Below, piece by piece: positions 26,786-37,456 of a DNA stretch of 64,000 nt. Source of the DNA: Janthinobacterium sp. CG3. GTDB taxonomy: Bacteria > Pseudomonadota > Gammaproteobacteria > Burkholderiales > Burkholderiaceae_D. A program made the translations under genes and the position numbers. Position 1 is the first letter of the stretch; the number at the start of each line of letters is the position of its first letter. The notes under the pieces were generated by a model. It had not been told where the DNA came from. It was given only the letters and a program-made list of their open reading frames with translations, and ran no database searches. The DNA is taken from the NCBI RefSeq assembly GCF_000344615.1, contig NZ_KB467824.1, forward strand, positions 1,204,592 through 1,268,591. The letters are read 5' to 3'.

Positions 26786-28399
26786 TTAGCGGCGCGTCGG
26801 CGTCAACACGCTCGGCAGCGCTTTCGGCAGCGTGGCTGGGTAGTCGCGGCTGAAGTGCAGGCCGCGGCTTTCGCGCCGCGACAGCGCGCTGTTGACGATC
26901 AGCGTGGCGACGTCGACCAGGTTGCGCAGCTCCAGCAGGTCGTGCGTGATGCGGAAGTTGCGGTAGTACTCGTCGATTTCTTCCTTGAGCAGCGCGATCC
27001 GGTGTTGCGCCCGCTCCAGCCGCTTGGTGGTGCGCACGATGCCGACGTAATTCCACATGAAGCGGCGCAGCTCGTCCCAGTTGTGCGAGATGACCACTTC
27101 CTCGTCGGCGTCGGTGACGCGGCTCTCGTCCCAGTCGGGCAGGTAGGGCACGGCTTTGCGTTCGCTGCTTTCAATGTCCTGCGCGCAGGCGCGGCCGATC
27201 ACCAGGCATTCGAGCAGCGAGTTGCTGGCCAGGCGGTTGGCGCCGTGCAGGCCGGTGCAGGCGGTTTCGCCGACCGCGTACAGGCCCGGCAGGTCGGTGC
27301 GGCCGGACAGGTCGGTGACCACGCCGCCGCAGGTGTAGTGCGCCGCCGGCACGATCGGGATCGGCTGCTTGGTGATGTCGATGCCCAGTTCCAGGCAGCG
27401 CGCGTAGATCGTCGGGAAGTGTTCGATGAGGAATTCGGCCGGCTTGTGGCTGATGTCCAGGTGCACGTAGTCAAGGCCGCGCTTCTTGATCTCGAAGTCG
27501 ATGGCGCGGGCGACGACGTCGCGCGGCGCCAGTTCGGCCCGCTCGTCGTGTGCCAGCATGAAGCGCGTGCCGGCCGCCGCGCCAGCTTCCGGCGGCAGCT
27601 TCAACAGGCCGCCCTCGCCGCGGATCGCCTCGGTGATCAGGAAGGACTTGGCGTACGGGTGGTACAGGCAGGTCGGGTGGAACTGGATGAATTCCATGTT
27701 CGAGACGCGGCAGCCGGCGCGCCAGGCCATGGCGATGCCGTCGCCGCTGGCGGTGTCCGGGTTGGTGGTGTACAGGTAGACCTTGCCGGCGCCGCCGGTG
27801 CACATCACCGTGTGCTCGGCCGCAAAGGTCAACACCTTGCCGCTTTCGGTGTCCTGCACGTACAGGCCATGGCATTTCGGCTGGGCGTCGCGCTGGCCGC
27901 GTTTGTGGTCGAGCTTGTCGGAGGTGATCAGGTCGATTGCGCAGTGGTGCTCGAACAGCGTGATGTTCGGATGCGCCCGTACCTTTTCCTCCAACGTCAC
28001 CTGGACCGCGTGGCCGGTGGCGTCGGCGGCGTGGATGATGCGGCGCTGGCTGTGGCCGCCCTCGCGCGTCAGGTGGAAGCCCATCTCCGCGCTGGCGTCG
28101 CGGGTGAACGGCACGCCCTGGGCGATCAGCCATTCGATCGCCTCGCGGCCGTGCTCGACGATGAAGCGGGTCGCGCCCTCGTCGCACAGGCCGCCGCCGG
28201 CCACCAGGGTGTCGTCTATGTGCTGGTTGTGGCTGTCGCCGGAGTCGAGCACGGCGGCGATGCCGCCCTGCGCCCAGTTGCTGGCGCCGTCCAGCAGCGC
28301 GCGTTTCGAAATGATCGCGACGGTGCGCGTTTCAGCCAAATGCAACGCCACTGACAAACCCGCCAGTCCGCTGCCGACAATCGCTACATCAAATTTCAT
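26786..28399 (-). CDS. nadB: L-aspartate oxidase
   Basis: NadB is an FAD enzyme that oxidises L-aspartate to iminoaspartate, the substrate of NadA. The 537-residue protein starts with the dinucleotide-binding motif [12 protein letters not shown] and contains [37 protein letters not shown] and [16 protein letters not shown], all typical of the NadB/fumarate reductase family. The length is normal. The gene stands apart from nadAC (11.8-13.8 kb) and is divergent from the exopolysaccharide cluster. A 215-base intergenic region separates them. Confidence 0.97.
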   Translation of the reverse strand: MKFDVAIVGSGLAGLSVALHLAETRTVAIISKRALLDGASNWAQGGIAAVLDSGDSHNQHIDDTLVAGGGLCDEGATRFIVEHGREAIEWLIAQGVPFTRDASAEMGFHLTREGGHSQRRIIHAADATGHAVQVTLEEKVRAHPNITLFEHHCAIDLITSDKLDHKRGQRDAQPKCHGLYVQDTESGKVLTFAAEHTVMCTGGAGKVYLYTTNPDTASGDGIAMAWRAGCRVSNMEFIQFHPTCLYHPYAKSFLITEAIRGEGGLLKLPPEAGAAAGTRFMLAHDERAELAPRDVVARAIDFEIKKRGLDYVHLDISHKPAEFLIEHFPTIYARCLELGIDITKQPIPIVPAAHYTCGGVVTDLSGRTDLPGLYAVGETACTGLHGANRLASNSLLECLVIGRACAQDIESSERKAVPYLPDWDESRVTDADEEVVISHNWDELRRFMWNYVGIVRTTKRLERAQHRIALLKEEIDEYYRNFRITHDLLELRNLVDVATLIVNSALSRRESRGLHFSRDYPATLPKALPSVLTPTRR

Positions 28400-28614
28400 G
28401 ACATTTAGTATTTTTGTGAGGAAGCATACTATAGTCCATTTACCATCCCGGCGCAGGCGCTTGCGTGAAATTGGCTATCGTTTAGCTCGTTGAGCGCCGC
28501 CCTTGTGGCCGCTCAATATACGCCGCGCACAGTCCGCCATGATGGCAGGGCCGGCGGCGCGGGCGTGGTGCCTTCCCGCTTGCCCTGGCCTTTGGGCTTA
28601 GCGTGGGAGCAATT
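28400..28614. other. Divergent regulatory region between nadB and the exopolysaccharide operon
   Basis: The region includes a palindromic ACTATAGT (28428-28435), which could supply a -10 on either strand but has no convincing -35. It also has a GG-N10-GC element (TTGGC at 28471-28475, GC at 28485-28486) resembling a sigma-54 promoter, and an inverted repeat TTGAGCG/CGCTCAA (28490-28496 and 28510-28516). The ribosome binding site GGGAGC for the sugar transferase is at 28606-28610. Confidence 0.4.
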
Positions 28615-30000
28615 ATGATACGAATTTTCAGCCATTACGTCTCGAAAACGGCGTTTATCCTGTTGTTGTTGGAGGTACTGATCCTGCTGGTGGCGGCGTC
28701 GATGGCCTCGGCCCTCTGGCAGGCCGAGCCGTTGCAGGGGGCCGGCTCGGACCTGTACCTGTCCTCGCTGGCGTTCGCGCTGGTGATCGTCTTTAGCATG
28801 AGCGCGCTCGGCATGTACCAGCACCGCTCGCGCGAAGACATTCGCAACAGCCTGCTGCGCATCATGCCGTCGTTCGCGCTCGGTTTCGGGCTGCTCAGCC
28901 TGTTGTTTTATTTGGTCCCGACCATCGACTTCGCCCGCGGCGGCAGCCTGATCTTCCTGTTCGGCGGCGTTGGCGTGCTGCTGACCCGGTTGGTGGTGTT
29001 CACCTCGGCCGAGTCGGCCATGCTGGAGTCGCGCCTGATCCTCGTGGGCGCCGGTGCGCTGGCGCGCGAGTGTATCGAGCTGGCCGCCAGCAAGATCGGC
29101 TACCACAAGTTTACCGTCGTCGGCTGCGTCGACGTGCCCGGCGAGGAATGCTGCGTGCCGTCGTCGGCGCTGTTGCCGGGCGGGCCGTCGCTGCTGGTGC
29201 TCGCCCGCCGCTACGACGCGCGCGAGATCGTGGTGTCGGTCAACGACAGGCGCAACGGCGCCTTTCCGGCGCGGCAATTGCTCGAATGCGCGCTCGGCGG
29301 CGTGCGCGTGGTCGACGCCGCCACGTTTTTCGAGCGCGAGGCCTGTCAGATCCGCATCGATTCGCTGCAGCCGAGCTATCTGGTCTACGGCGGAGGCTTC
29401 GACCAGAGCTTCGTGCGCGCCGCCTCGAAGCGCGTCTTCGACCTCGTCGCCAGCGCCGCCATCTGCGTCGCGGCGCTGCCGGTGATGCTGCTGACGGCGC
29501 TGTGGGTGCACCGCGAGGACGGCGGCCCGGTGTTCTACCAGCAGGAGCGGGTTGGCAAGGACGGCAAGATCTTCAAGGTGCTGAAGTTCCGCAGCATGCG
29601 CCACGACGCCGAAAAGGACGGCACCCCGATCTGGGCCGCCACCGACGACCCGCGCGTGACGCGCGTGGGCCACTGGATCCGCAAGCTGCGCATCGACGAA
29701 TTGCCGCAGATGCTCAACGTGTTGCGCGGCGAGATGAGTTTTGTCGGGCCGCGCCCCGAGCGCGCCTTCTTCGTCGAGCAGTTGAAGGCGCAGGTGCCGT
29801 ACTACGACGTGCGCCACAGCATCAAGCCGGGCGTCACCGGCCTGGCCCAGGTGCGCTACCAGTACGGCGCCTCGGTCGACGACGCGGTGCAAAAGCTGCA
29901 ATACGATATGTATTACGTCAAAAACAATAGCCTGTTCCTCGACCTGTTGATCCTGCTCGACACGGTCCAGGTGGTGCTGTTCGGCAAGGGCGGCCGGTGA
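28615..30000 (+). CDS. XrtA/PEP-CTERM-associated priming sugar transferase (EpsB/WcaJ type)
   Basis: This 461-residue inner-membrane enzyme probably loads the first sugar phosphate onto undecaprenyl phosphate to start repeat-unit synthesis. The N-terminal half has about four transmembrane helices and a CoA-binding-like domain. The catalytic domain (about residues 270-461) shows VFYQQERVGKDGKIFKVLKF, LRIDELPQMLNVLRGEMSFV and GPRPER. Layout and context match the EpsB-type transferase of the exosortase A system. GGGAGC lies four bases before the ATG at 28615. It overlaps prsK by four bases (GTGA), so the priming enzyme and its sensor kinase are translationally coupled. Confidence 0.94.
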   Translation: MIRIFSHYVSKTAFILLLLEVLILLVAASMASALWQAEPLQGAGSDLYLSSLAFALVIVFSMSALGMYQHRSREDIRNSLLRIMPSFALGFGLLSLLFYLVPTIDFARGGSLIFLFGGVGVLLTRLVVFTSAESAMLESRLILVGAGALARECIELAASKIGYHKFTVVGCVDVPGEECCVPSSALLPGGPSLLVLARRYDAREIVVSVNDRRNGAFPARQLLECALGGVRVVDAATFFEREACQIRIDSLQPSYLVYGGGFDQSFVRAASKRVFDLVASAAICVAALPVMLLTALWVHREDGGPVFYQQERVGKDGKIFKVLKFRSMRHDAEKDGTPIWAATDDPRVTRVGHWIRKLRIDELPQMLNVLRGEMSFVGPRPERAFFVEQLKAQVPYYDVRHSIKPGVTGLAQVRYQYGASVDDAVQKLQYDMYYVKNNSLFLDLLILLDTVQVVLFGKGGR

Positions 30001-32069
30001 CGGCAACGGCGCTGACACCGGGCGACATTGCCGCGCTGAGTTATGGTCTGGCCTCGCTGGCCTTTTTCGCGCTGGCGCTGCTGTTGCTGAGCAACTGGCG
30101 CGCGCGCCGCCATAGCCGCGCGCTCGGCCTGGCCTGCCTGCTGACGGCGCTGTGGGCCAGCGCGACGGTGGCGTTGTCGCTGTGGCAAGACGCGCTGTGG
30201 CAGGGCACGCTGTCGCTGCCGGGCGTCGCCGTCGAGGTGCTGCGCTCGGGCGCCTGGCTGGTGTTCGTGCTGTTGCTGCTGAAGCCGGCCGGGCTGCGCC
30301 TGAAAGTCTATTTCATCGCCGTGGCGGCGATCGCCGCGCTGCAACTGCTGGCCGGCGCGCTGGCCGAGGCGTCCTCGTTCGCCTTCCCCGCGCTGCTGAC
30401 GGTGATCGTCTGCCGCCTGCTGCTGGCGGTGCTGGGCATGTTGCTTGTCGAGCAGTGGTATCGCCACACGCCGCCGCCGCAGCGCTGGGGCATCAAGTTC
30501 GCCTGCCTGGGCATCGGCGGCCTGTTCGCCTACGACTTTTACCTGTACAGCGACGCCTTGCTGTTCCGCACCGTCAACACGGACATCTGGGCCGCGCGCG
30601 GCATCGTCAACGCGCTGACGGCGCCGCTGCTGGCACTGTCGGCGGCGCGCAATCCGGCCTGGGAGCTGGGCCTGGCGATGTCGCGCCAGATGCTGTTCCG
30701 CTCGGCGGCGCTGGTAGGCTCCGCCATCTACCTGCTGGCGATGGCCAGCAGCGCCTATTACCTGCGCTACTTCGGCGGCGCGTGGGGGCCGGTGATGCAG
30801 GTCGCCTACCTGGGCGGCGCGGTGCTGCTGCTGGCCAGCGTGCTGTTTTCCGGCGCGCTGCGCTCGAAGCTGAAAGTGTTCATCAACAAGCATTTCTACA
30901 AGGCTATCTTCGACTACCGCGAGGAGTGGTTGCGCTTCACCCGCGTGCTGTCGCAGGACGGCCCGGGCCTGGGCGAGCGTACCATCCAGGCGGTGGCGCA
31001 ACTGGTCGAAAGCCCCGCCGGCGCGCTGTGGATACGCCGCGAGCAAGACCTGTGCGAGCCGGCCGCGCACTGGAACATGCCGGCGCAGTCGGCCAGCGAG
31101 CCGGCCGGCGGCCCGTTTTGCCAGATGCTCGAGCAGCGCCAGTGGGTGGTCGACGTGCCCGAGTGCCTGGCGCAACCGCTGCGCTACGGCCAGTTGCCGC
31201 TGCCGGAGTGGGCGCGGGCGCTGCCGCAGTTGTGGCTGGTGGTGCCGCTGATGTTGCACGGGCGCCTGTTCGGCTTTGTCGCGCTGGCGCGCCCGCGCAC
31301 CCGCATCAGCCTGAACTGGGAGGTGCTGGACTTGCTGAAGATCGCCGGCAGCCAAGCCGCCAGCTACCTGGCGCACCGCGAGTCGGCCGATTCGCTGCTG
31401 GTGGCGCGCCAGTTCGAGTCGTTCAACCGCATGTCGACCTTCATCGTACACGATTTGAAGAACCTGGTGTTCCAGCTATCCCTGCTGCTGAGCAACGCGG
31501 AAAAGCACAAGGCCAATCCGGAGTTCCAGCGCGACATGCTCGGCACGCTCGACCATTCGGTGAAGAAAATGACGGCGCTGCTGCAAAAGCTCAGCCGCGG
31601 CCAGACCCAGGAGCTGGCCGCGCCGCTGTCGATCGAGCAATTGTTGGCGCACGCGGTGTCGTCCCGTTCGGCGCTGGAGCCGGCGCCGGCGCTGGAGATC
31701 GAGCACGGCGGCCTGACGGTGCTGGCCAACTGGAGCCGGCTTGAACGCGTGCTCGGCCATTTGATACAGAACGCCGTCGAGGCCACCGCCAAGGACGGCC
31801 GCGTGCTGGTGCGCCTGCTGCGCGAGGACGACAGCGCGGTGGTCGAGCTGGGCGACACCGGCCAGGGCATGAGCGAGCAATTCATCCGCGAGCGCCTGTT
31901 CAAACCGTTCGAGTCGACCAAGGCGGCCGGCATGGGCATCGGCGTATTCGAGAGCCGGGAATACATCCGCGAAGTGGGGGGGCAGCTGGAGGTGCGCAGC
32001 AAGCCGGCGGTTGGCACCACCTTCCGGGTGATTCTGCCGCTGCACCGCGACGGCGCGGTCGCGGTGTAA
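29997..32069 (+). CDS. prsK: XrtA/PEP-CTERM system sensor histidine kinase PrsK
   Basis: This 690-residue membrane kinase is of the kind found beside exosortase A. About nine or ten transmembrane helices (residues 1-290) precede a GAF-like domain (about 310-460). The phospho-acceptor region FIVHDLKNLVFQ has His485. The ATPase motifs are LIQNAVEATAKDG, LGDTGQGMS and GMGIGVFES. The start is a GTG overlapping the preceding gene. It should phosphorylate PrsR, encoded 84 bases downstream. In this system PrsK/PrsR control genes for PEP-CTERM proteins and polysaccharide synthesis. Confidence 0.94.
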   Translation: MTATALTPGDIAALSYGLASLAFFALALLLLSNWRARRHSRALGLACLLTALWASATVALSLWQDALWQGTLSLPGVAVEVLRSGAWLVFVLLLLKPAGLRLKVYFIAVAAIAALQLLAGALAEASSFAFPALLTVIVCRLLLAVLGMLLVEQWYRHTPPPQRWGIKFACLGIGGLFAYDFYLYSDALLFRTVNTDIWAARGIVNALTAPLLALSAARNPAWELGLAMSRQMLFRSAALVGSAIYLLAMASSAYYLRYFGGAWGPVMQVAYLGGAVLLLASVLFSGALRSKLKVFINKHFYKAIFDYREEWLRFTRVLSQDGPGLGERTIQAVAQLVESPAGALWIRREQDLCEPAAHWNMPAQSASEPAGGPFCQMLEQRQWVVDVPECLAQPLRYGQLPLPEWARALPQLWLVVPLMLHGRLFGFVALARPRTRISLNWEVLDLLKIAGSQAASYLAHRESADSLLVARQFESFNRMSTFIVHDLKNLVFQLSLLLSNAEKHKANPEFQRDMLGTLDHSVKKMTALLQKLSRGQTQELAAPLSIEQLLAHAVSSRSALEPAPALEIEHGGLTVLANWSRLERVLGHLIQNAVEATAKDGRVLVRLLREDDSAVVELGDTGQGMSEQFIRERLFKPFESTKAAGMGIGVFESREYIREVGGQLEVRSKPAVGTTFRVILPLHRDGAVAV

Positions 32070-32153
32070 AAACAAACCGGCGGCGTCGCATCGGAGTCCG
32101 GCCGCGGATCTACGCCCTTGGTTTTGCAGACGGAACAACAAACGGAGCGCGAC

Positions 32154-33500
<1,347 letters not shown>

Positions 33501-33542
33501 CGCCGGCGGCGGCGTCACCGGCGGCGCCGGTCCACCTAGTCG

Positions 33543-34277
33543 CTATACCTCCTTGTCGACGGCCGGCCGGCGCTTCTCCGGCTCCGCCGGCGCCTCGGGC
33601 TCGGCCAGGATCTGCTCTTCCTCTTGCGGCTTCGCCGCGCGCTCCTTCAGCGGCACGTCCTGCCACTGCCCGGCCGCCTGCAACTGTTTTTTCAGCCCAG
33701 GCAGTGGAAAACCCTGTTCGTAGGCCTTGCTGGCGTGCTCGCGCGCCCGGGCGTAGTCTTTCTTCTTCGCGTACATCAGTCCCAGGTTGTAGTGGATGGT
33801 GGGCTGTTCCGGAGCCAGCCGCGCCGCTTCCCGCAGTTGCTCCAGCGCCGCCTCGGCGAGGCCGCCGGCCAGCAGGTAGGAAGCGTAGATCGAGCGCAGC
33901 GTGGCGTCGTCGCGCTTGAAGCGGACCGCCCGCTCGAAGTAGCAGAGCACGGTGTAGCGCGCCCCGGCCGGCCGGGCGGTCTTGCCGCGCAGGCCCAGCC
34001 TGGCCATCGACGCCAGCGCCCGGTGGTGGTTGGGGAAGTGTTCCAGCGTGTAGCCGATGTCGCCGCCCAGCGACGCCGACAGGCCGCGTACCAGCGTTTC
34101 CACTTCTTTGGTGAAGTGGTATTTCTCGACCACTTCCAGGCCTTGCCGGTCGTCGCCGTTGGTGTAGTCGCCGCCGGGGCTGCGGCGCACATAGTCGTCG
34201 CAGTCGGCTGCGGCGCGGGCCGCGCCGCAGCCGCAGCCGACCAGCAGGCCGGCACACAGTATCGCGCTTGGTTTCAT
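33543..34277 (-). CDS. Exported TPR protein of the XrtA locus
   Basis: This 244-residue protein has a signal peptide; the Cys-rich start LLVGCGCGAARA leaves open lipidation at Cys15 or Cys17. Three or four TPR units follow, for example LRSIYASYLLAGGLAEAALE and PTIHYNLGLMYAKKKDYARA, then an acidic, Glu/Pro-rich tail. TPR proteins in these loci are thought to be periplasmic scaffolds of the polysaccharide export machine; that role is inferred here. Its ATG at 34277 overlaps the stop of the glycosyltransferase gene (ATGA) and has GGAGAAACC just upstream. Confidence 0.86.
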   Translation of the reverse strand: MKPSAILCAGLLVGCGCGAARAAADCDDYVRRSPGGDYTNGDDRQGLEVVEKYHFTKEVETLVRGLSASLGGDIGYTLEHFPNHHRALASMARLGLRGKTARPAGARYTVLCYFERAVRFKRDDATLRSIYASYLLAGGLAEAALEQLREAARLAPEQPTIHYNLGLMYAKKKDYARAREHASKAYEQGFPLPGLKKQLQAAGQWQDVPLKERAAKPQEEEQILAEPEAPAEPEKRRPAVDKEV

Positions 34278-35536
34278 GGTTTCTCCTGTCGGCTGACGCT
34301 GTCGAGCAGGTCGGCCAGTTGCTTGCTGCGGGCCTGCCGGGAATGCAGGGCGAGGGTGGCGGCGCTGGCCAGCGGCGCACGGCCTTGCCGGGCCAGCGCC
34401 AGAAAACGCATCAGCGCGCGGGCGCAGTCGGGCGCCGAATCGAGCCTGCCGATGCTGTCGATGCCGCAGCGCCGCAGCGTGGCCGCGCTGTCGCCGGCGG
34501 GGTCGGTCAACGCCAGCAGCGGGCGTCCGGCGCGCAGGTATTCGTATAGCTTGGCCGGGATCTGCGCGTTGCAGTTCGCCGCCTGCAGCAACAGCAGGCC
34601 GTCCGCCGTCAACATCTCGGCCAGCGCGGCGCGGTAGGGCAGCGCGGGAGCCAGTTCGACCAGCGCGGCGACGCCGTGGGCGTCGATCAGCGCGCGCAGG
34701 TGGGCGTCGTGGCCGCTGGCGCGCAGTACCAGTGTGAACTGGCCGGGAAGCAGTTCGCCATCGCCCTGCAGGCGCGCCAGCGCCGCGAACAGCGCCGTCG
34801 GGTCGCGCTCGGAAGGGTAGATGACGCCGCTGTGCAGCAGCCGGAAGCAGCCGCCGGCGCGCCGCCCGGCCGGCAGCTCGGCCGCCGCCGCGGCAAAGTC
34901 GCCCTCGTCGTAGCCGTTCTCGATGAGGCTGATGCGGTCCTGGCCCAGCGCCGGGAAGCGCGCGCGGTAGGCGCGGATGGCGCCGGGCGTGGTGCAGACC
35001 ATGCTGGCGCTGTGGGTGAGGATTTGCGCTTCGATCCAGCGGTGCTGGCGGCGCGTGCGCGGGTCGGCCGGGTAGTCGTCGTCGCTCATCGGGTCGCGCT
35101 GGTCGGCGATCCACGGAATGCCGCTCAGGCGCTGCAGCGTCAGGCCGATCAGGTGCGCGGTGGCGATCGGATAGCTCGACCAGATGGCGTCGGGGCGGTG
35201 CCGGCGGATCAGCGCCAGGCCGGCCGGCACCGCCGTCAGCCACCAGGAAATCCAGCGGTCGGGCCGGGCCAGCCAGGCCGGATAGCGCCCGCGCAGCGCC
35301 AAATGGCGCGAGCTGTCGAGCGCGAAGCTGCGCCGCAGCGTCACCTGCGGGCCGGCGCCGGCCGCCTGGCCGTGGCCGGCGCCGGCCGGCCGGTAGGCGC
35401 CGACGCTGGCCGTCAGCACGATCGGCTGCCAGCCCGCCTGCGGCAGGTATTCGGAAAACTTCAGCGTGCGCTGGACGCCGCTGCCGCCCTGGTACGGCGG
35501 GTAGTGGTAAGCGATCATTAGCACGCGTTTTACCAT
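34274..35536 (-). CDS. Glycosyltransferase, GT4-like (GT-B fold)
   Basis: This 420-residue protein has a GT-B-type layout: N-terminal MIAYHYPPYQGGSGVQRTLK (donor/acceptor entry), SSYPIATAHLIGL, ADQRDPM, IENGYDEGDF, HSGVIYPSERDP and a C-terminal donor site with AQIPAKLYEYLRAGRPLLAL. It should add a sugar to the lipid-linked repeat unit in the cytoplasm. Its ATG at 35536 overlaps the end of the hydrolase 1 gene by seven bases and its stop overlaps the TPR gene, so the chain is coupled. The sugar is not identifiable. Confidence 0.87.
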   Translation of the reverse strand: MVKRVLMIAYHYPPYQGGSGVQRTLKFSEYLPQAGWQPIVLTASVGAYRPAGAGHGQAAGAGPQVTLRRSFALDSSRHLALRGRYPAWLARPDRWISWWLTAVPAGLALIRRHRPDAIWSSYPIATAHLIGLTLQRLSGIPWIADQRDPMSDDDYPADPRTRRQHRWIEAQILTHSASMVCTTPGAIRAYRARFPALGQDRISLIENGYDEGDFAAAAAELPAGRRAGGCFRLLHSGVIYPSERDPTALFAALARLQGDGELLPGQFTLVLRASGHDAHLRALIDAHGVAALVELAPALPYRAALAEMLTADGLLLLQAANCNAQIPAKLYEYLRAGRPLLALTDPAGDSAATLRRCGIDSIGRLDSAPDCARALMRFLALARQGRAPLASAATLALHSRQARSKQLADLLDSVSRQEKP

Positions 35537-36372
35537 GACGTGATCCAGTCCGCGCTCAGTTGGGCCACCTGGTCGCGCCACAGGCTGCGCGCGAAGGTGT
35601 GGTTGGCCTGCGCCAGTTGCACCTGGCGCAGCAGCGGGCCGGTGCTCAGTTTGCGCCAGGCCGGGCTGCTGGTTTGCAGGTCGGCGAATTCGCGCGCGGT
35701 CAGGTCGTCGCCGCTGAGGATGATCAGGACGCGGCCCTGGAAGCGCGACAGCGCCTCGTACATGCGCTGCGGCGCGTTCTGGCCGGCGCCGGCGGCCGCG
35801 GCGGCGGGCGGACGCGCGGCGCCGGCCAGTTGCAGCATCGAGCGCAGCGACTGCAACGGCCGGAAGGCGCCGCCGGCGAGCTTGCGCCAGAACGCCGGAT
35901 CGCGCAGCCGCGCCAGATAATAATGGCGCAGCGTGGCGCGCGCCAGTCCCGGCGCGGTGCGCACCCACGGGTTGAGCAGCACCAGCCCGCGGATGCGCGG
36001 GTCGCTGCAGGCGTGCAGCGCGGCGGCGGTGGCGCCGTCGCACAAGCCCCACAGCACCAGCTCGCGCAATTGCGGCACGGCGCTGAAGAACTGCGCCAGC
36101 GCGCTGTCGAGGTCCTCGCCGATCTGCTCGTAGTTGCGCGGCGCGCCTTCGCTGTCGCCCATGCCGCGGTAGTCGAAGCGCAGCACCGGAATGCCGCGCT
36201 CGGCCAGCGCGCGCGCCAGCAGCGTGAACTGGCGGTGGCTGCCGACCCGGTATTGCGGCCCGCCGGTGACGATCAGCACGCCGCGGGTGCGCGGGCGCGC
36301 CGGCAGGCTGAGGATGCCGAAAAGCCAGCTGGACTGGCAGGGGAAGCGCAGCGCGCGTTGCTCGACTATCAT
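35530..36372 (-). CDS. Exosortase A system-associated hydrolase 1
   Basis: This 280-residue alpha/beta hydrolase matches the group found beside XrtA ('hydrolase 1'). It shows VLIVTGGPQYRVGSHRQF, RFDYRGMGDSEG and the elbow LWGLCDGATAA, in which Cys replaces the usual Ser nucleophile (G-L-C-D-G). A late His is in QANHTFAR. Such enzymes may act as thioesterases or acyltransferases on an ACP-bound intermediate; this is inferred from the neighbouring ACP. The ATG at 36372 overlaps the hydrolase 2 stop (ATGA). Confidence 0.88.
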   Translation of the reverse strand: MIVEQRALRFPCQSSWLFGILSLPARPRTRGVLIVTGGPQYRVGSHRQFTLLARALAERGIPVLRFDYRGMGDSEGAPRNYEQIGEDLDSALAQFFSAVPQLRELVLWGLCDGATAAALHACSDPRIRGLVLLNPWVRTAPGLARATLRHYYLARLRDPAFWRKLAGGAFRPLQSLRSMLQLAGAARPPAAAAAGAGQNAPQRMYEALSRFQGRVLIILSGDDLTAREFADLQTSSPAWRKLSTGPLLRQVQLAQANHTFARSLWRDQVAQLSADWITSW

Positions 36373-37214
36373 GCCAGCGCCGTCGTGGTGGTCGCCAGCA
36401 GCGGCTGGCATTCGACGATCTCGGTGCTGGACCAGAACGCCTGTCCCCGCACCGGCAGCAAGGTCAGCGCCGCGCCGGCGCTACGCCAACTGGCGGCCTG
36501 GCGCGCCGCCGCCGGGCCGACGGCGCCGTCGTTGGCCATCATTTCCAGCCACAGCAGCGCGCAGTGCGGGGGCTGGCCGCCGCCGTCCAGCGCGTCGATG
36601 GCGGCGGCCAGCTCCGGCGCCAGCAGGTAGCCGCCGACTTCGACGGCAATGCCGGCGGCCAATTCCTGGCGCGCCGACGGCGCGCCCGCGTCGGCGTCGG
36701 CGTCGGTGTCGTTGCGGGCGTCGACGTTGGCCGCCAACATGCGGCTGGCCACGCGCATGCGCAGGAACTGGTCGAGATGGGTCTTGCCCTTGAAAACGGG
36801 GTGCCATAGGATGACCCGTTCGAGCGGGCGCGGCGCGCGGTTGGCCAGGTCCAGCGCCAACAGCGCGCCCAGGCGCAGGCCCCACAGGCTGAGCGGGCCG
36901 GCGACGCGCCGGGTCAGCCATTCGCAAGCCAGCACCAGGTCGCGCTTCCAGATGTGCCAGCGGGCGCTGGCGAAGTCGCCGCTGCTGTCGCCGCAGCCGT
37001 ACAGGTCGATTTGCAGCACGCTGTAGCCGAGCGCGGCGAAGGCGCGCGCCTGCTGCGCCGCCATGCGCCGGCTTTTGTTGAGTTCCTCGCCGAACGGATG
37101 CACGTAGAGGATCGCGCCGCGCGGGGTTTGCTCCGGCGCCGGCTGGTAGAACAGGCAATAGCGTTCGCCCGGGCTGGCCGGCAGGAAGAACGGCACGGCG
37201 GGCAGGCCGATCAT
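36369..37214 (-). CDS. Exosortase A system-associated hydrolase 2
   Basis: This 281-residue alpha/beta hydrolase is of the XrtA-linked 'hydrolase 2' group. It shows ILYVHPFGEELNKSRRM, QIDLYGCGDSSGDF and LSLWGLRLGALLALDLA. The usual Ser at the elbow appears to be Arg or Leu (GLRLG), so classical hydrolase chemistry is doubtful and should be checked. A low-complexity insert rich in Asp/Ala (about residues 170-190) comes from a GTCGGC-type hexamer run in the DNA. It overlaps ACP upstream and hydrolase 1 downstream by four bases each. Confidence 0.87.
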   Translation of the reverse strand: MIGLPAVPFFLPASPGERYCLFYQPAPEQTPRGAILYVHPFGEELNKSRRMAAQQARAFAALGYSVLQIDLYGCGDSSGDFASARWHIWKRDLVLACEWLTRRVAGPLSLWGLRLGALLALDLANRAPRPLERVILWHPVFKGKTHLDQFLRMRVASRMLAANVDARNDTDADADAGAPSARQELAAGIAVEVGGYLLAPELAAAIDALDGGGQPPHCALLWLEMMANDGAVGPAAARQAASWRSAGAALTLLPVRGQAFWSSTEIVECQPLLATTTTALA

Positions 37215-37456
37215 TCTGCCAACTTGCCGCGCACAAAATCGGCCAGGGTGCCGAGCGTGGCGAAGTGGCGGGCGTGGATGTCGTCGTCGTCGACGGCGAT
37301 GCCGAAATGGCTTTCCAGCGCCGTGATGACGCCGACCACGGCCATCGAGTCGAGTTCGGGCACGCTGCCGAGCAGCGGCGTGTCGGCGCTCAAGCCCTGC
37401 TGGCCGATGCCGAGGGTGCTCGAGAGGATTAGTTTGACGGCTTCGAGGTGGGGCAT
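37211..37456 (-). CDS. Acyl carrier protein of the XrtA locus
   Basis: This 81-residue acyl carrier protein has the phosphopantetheine attachment Ser37 in PELDSMAVVGVI and an acidic composition (VDDDDIHARHF). Phosphopantetheinylation would let it carry an acyl or aminoacyl group activated by the AMP-forming ligase encoded divergently at 38498. Its start lies 28 bases inside the end of the acetyltransferase-like gene and its stop overlaps hydrolase 2, so all four genes are coupled. This is a dedicated ACP, not the fatty-acid AcpP. Confidence 0.92.
   Translation of the reverse strand: MPHLEAVKLILSSTLGIGQQGLSADTPLLGSVPELDSMAVVGVITALESHFGIAVDDDDIHARHFATLGTLADFVRGKLAE

Noticed and set aside
33543-35243. 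A 566-codon frame that would fuse an unknown domain to the TPR protein
   Set aside because: The upstream part is a shadow of the glycosyltransferase gene. The TPR protein has its own signal peptide, ribosome binding site and ATG at 34277.
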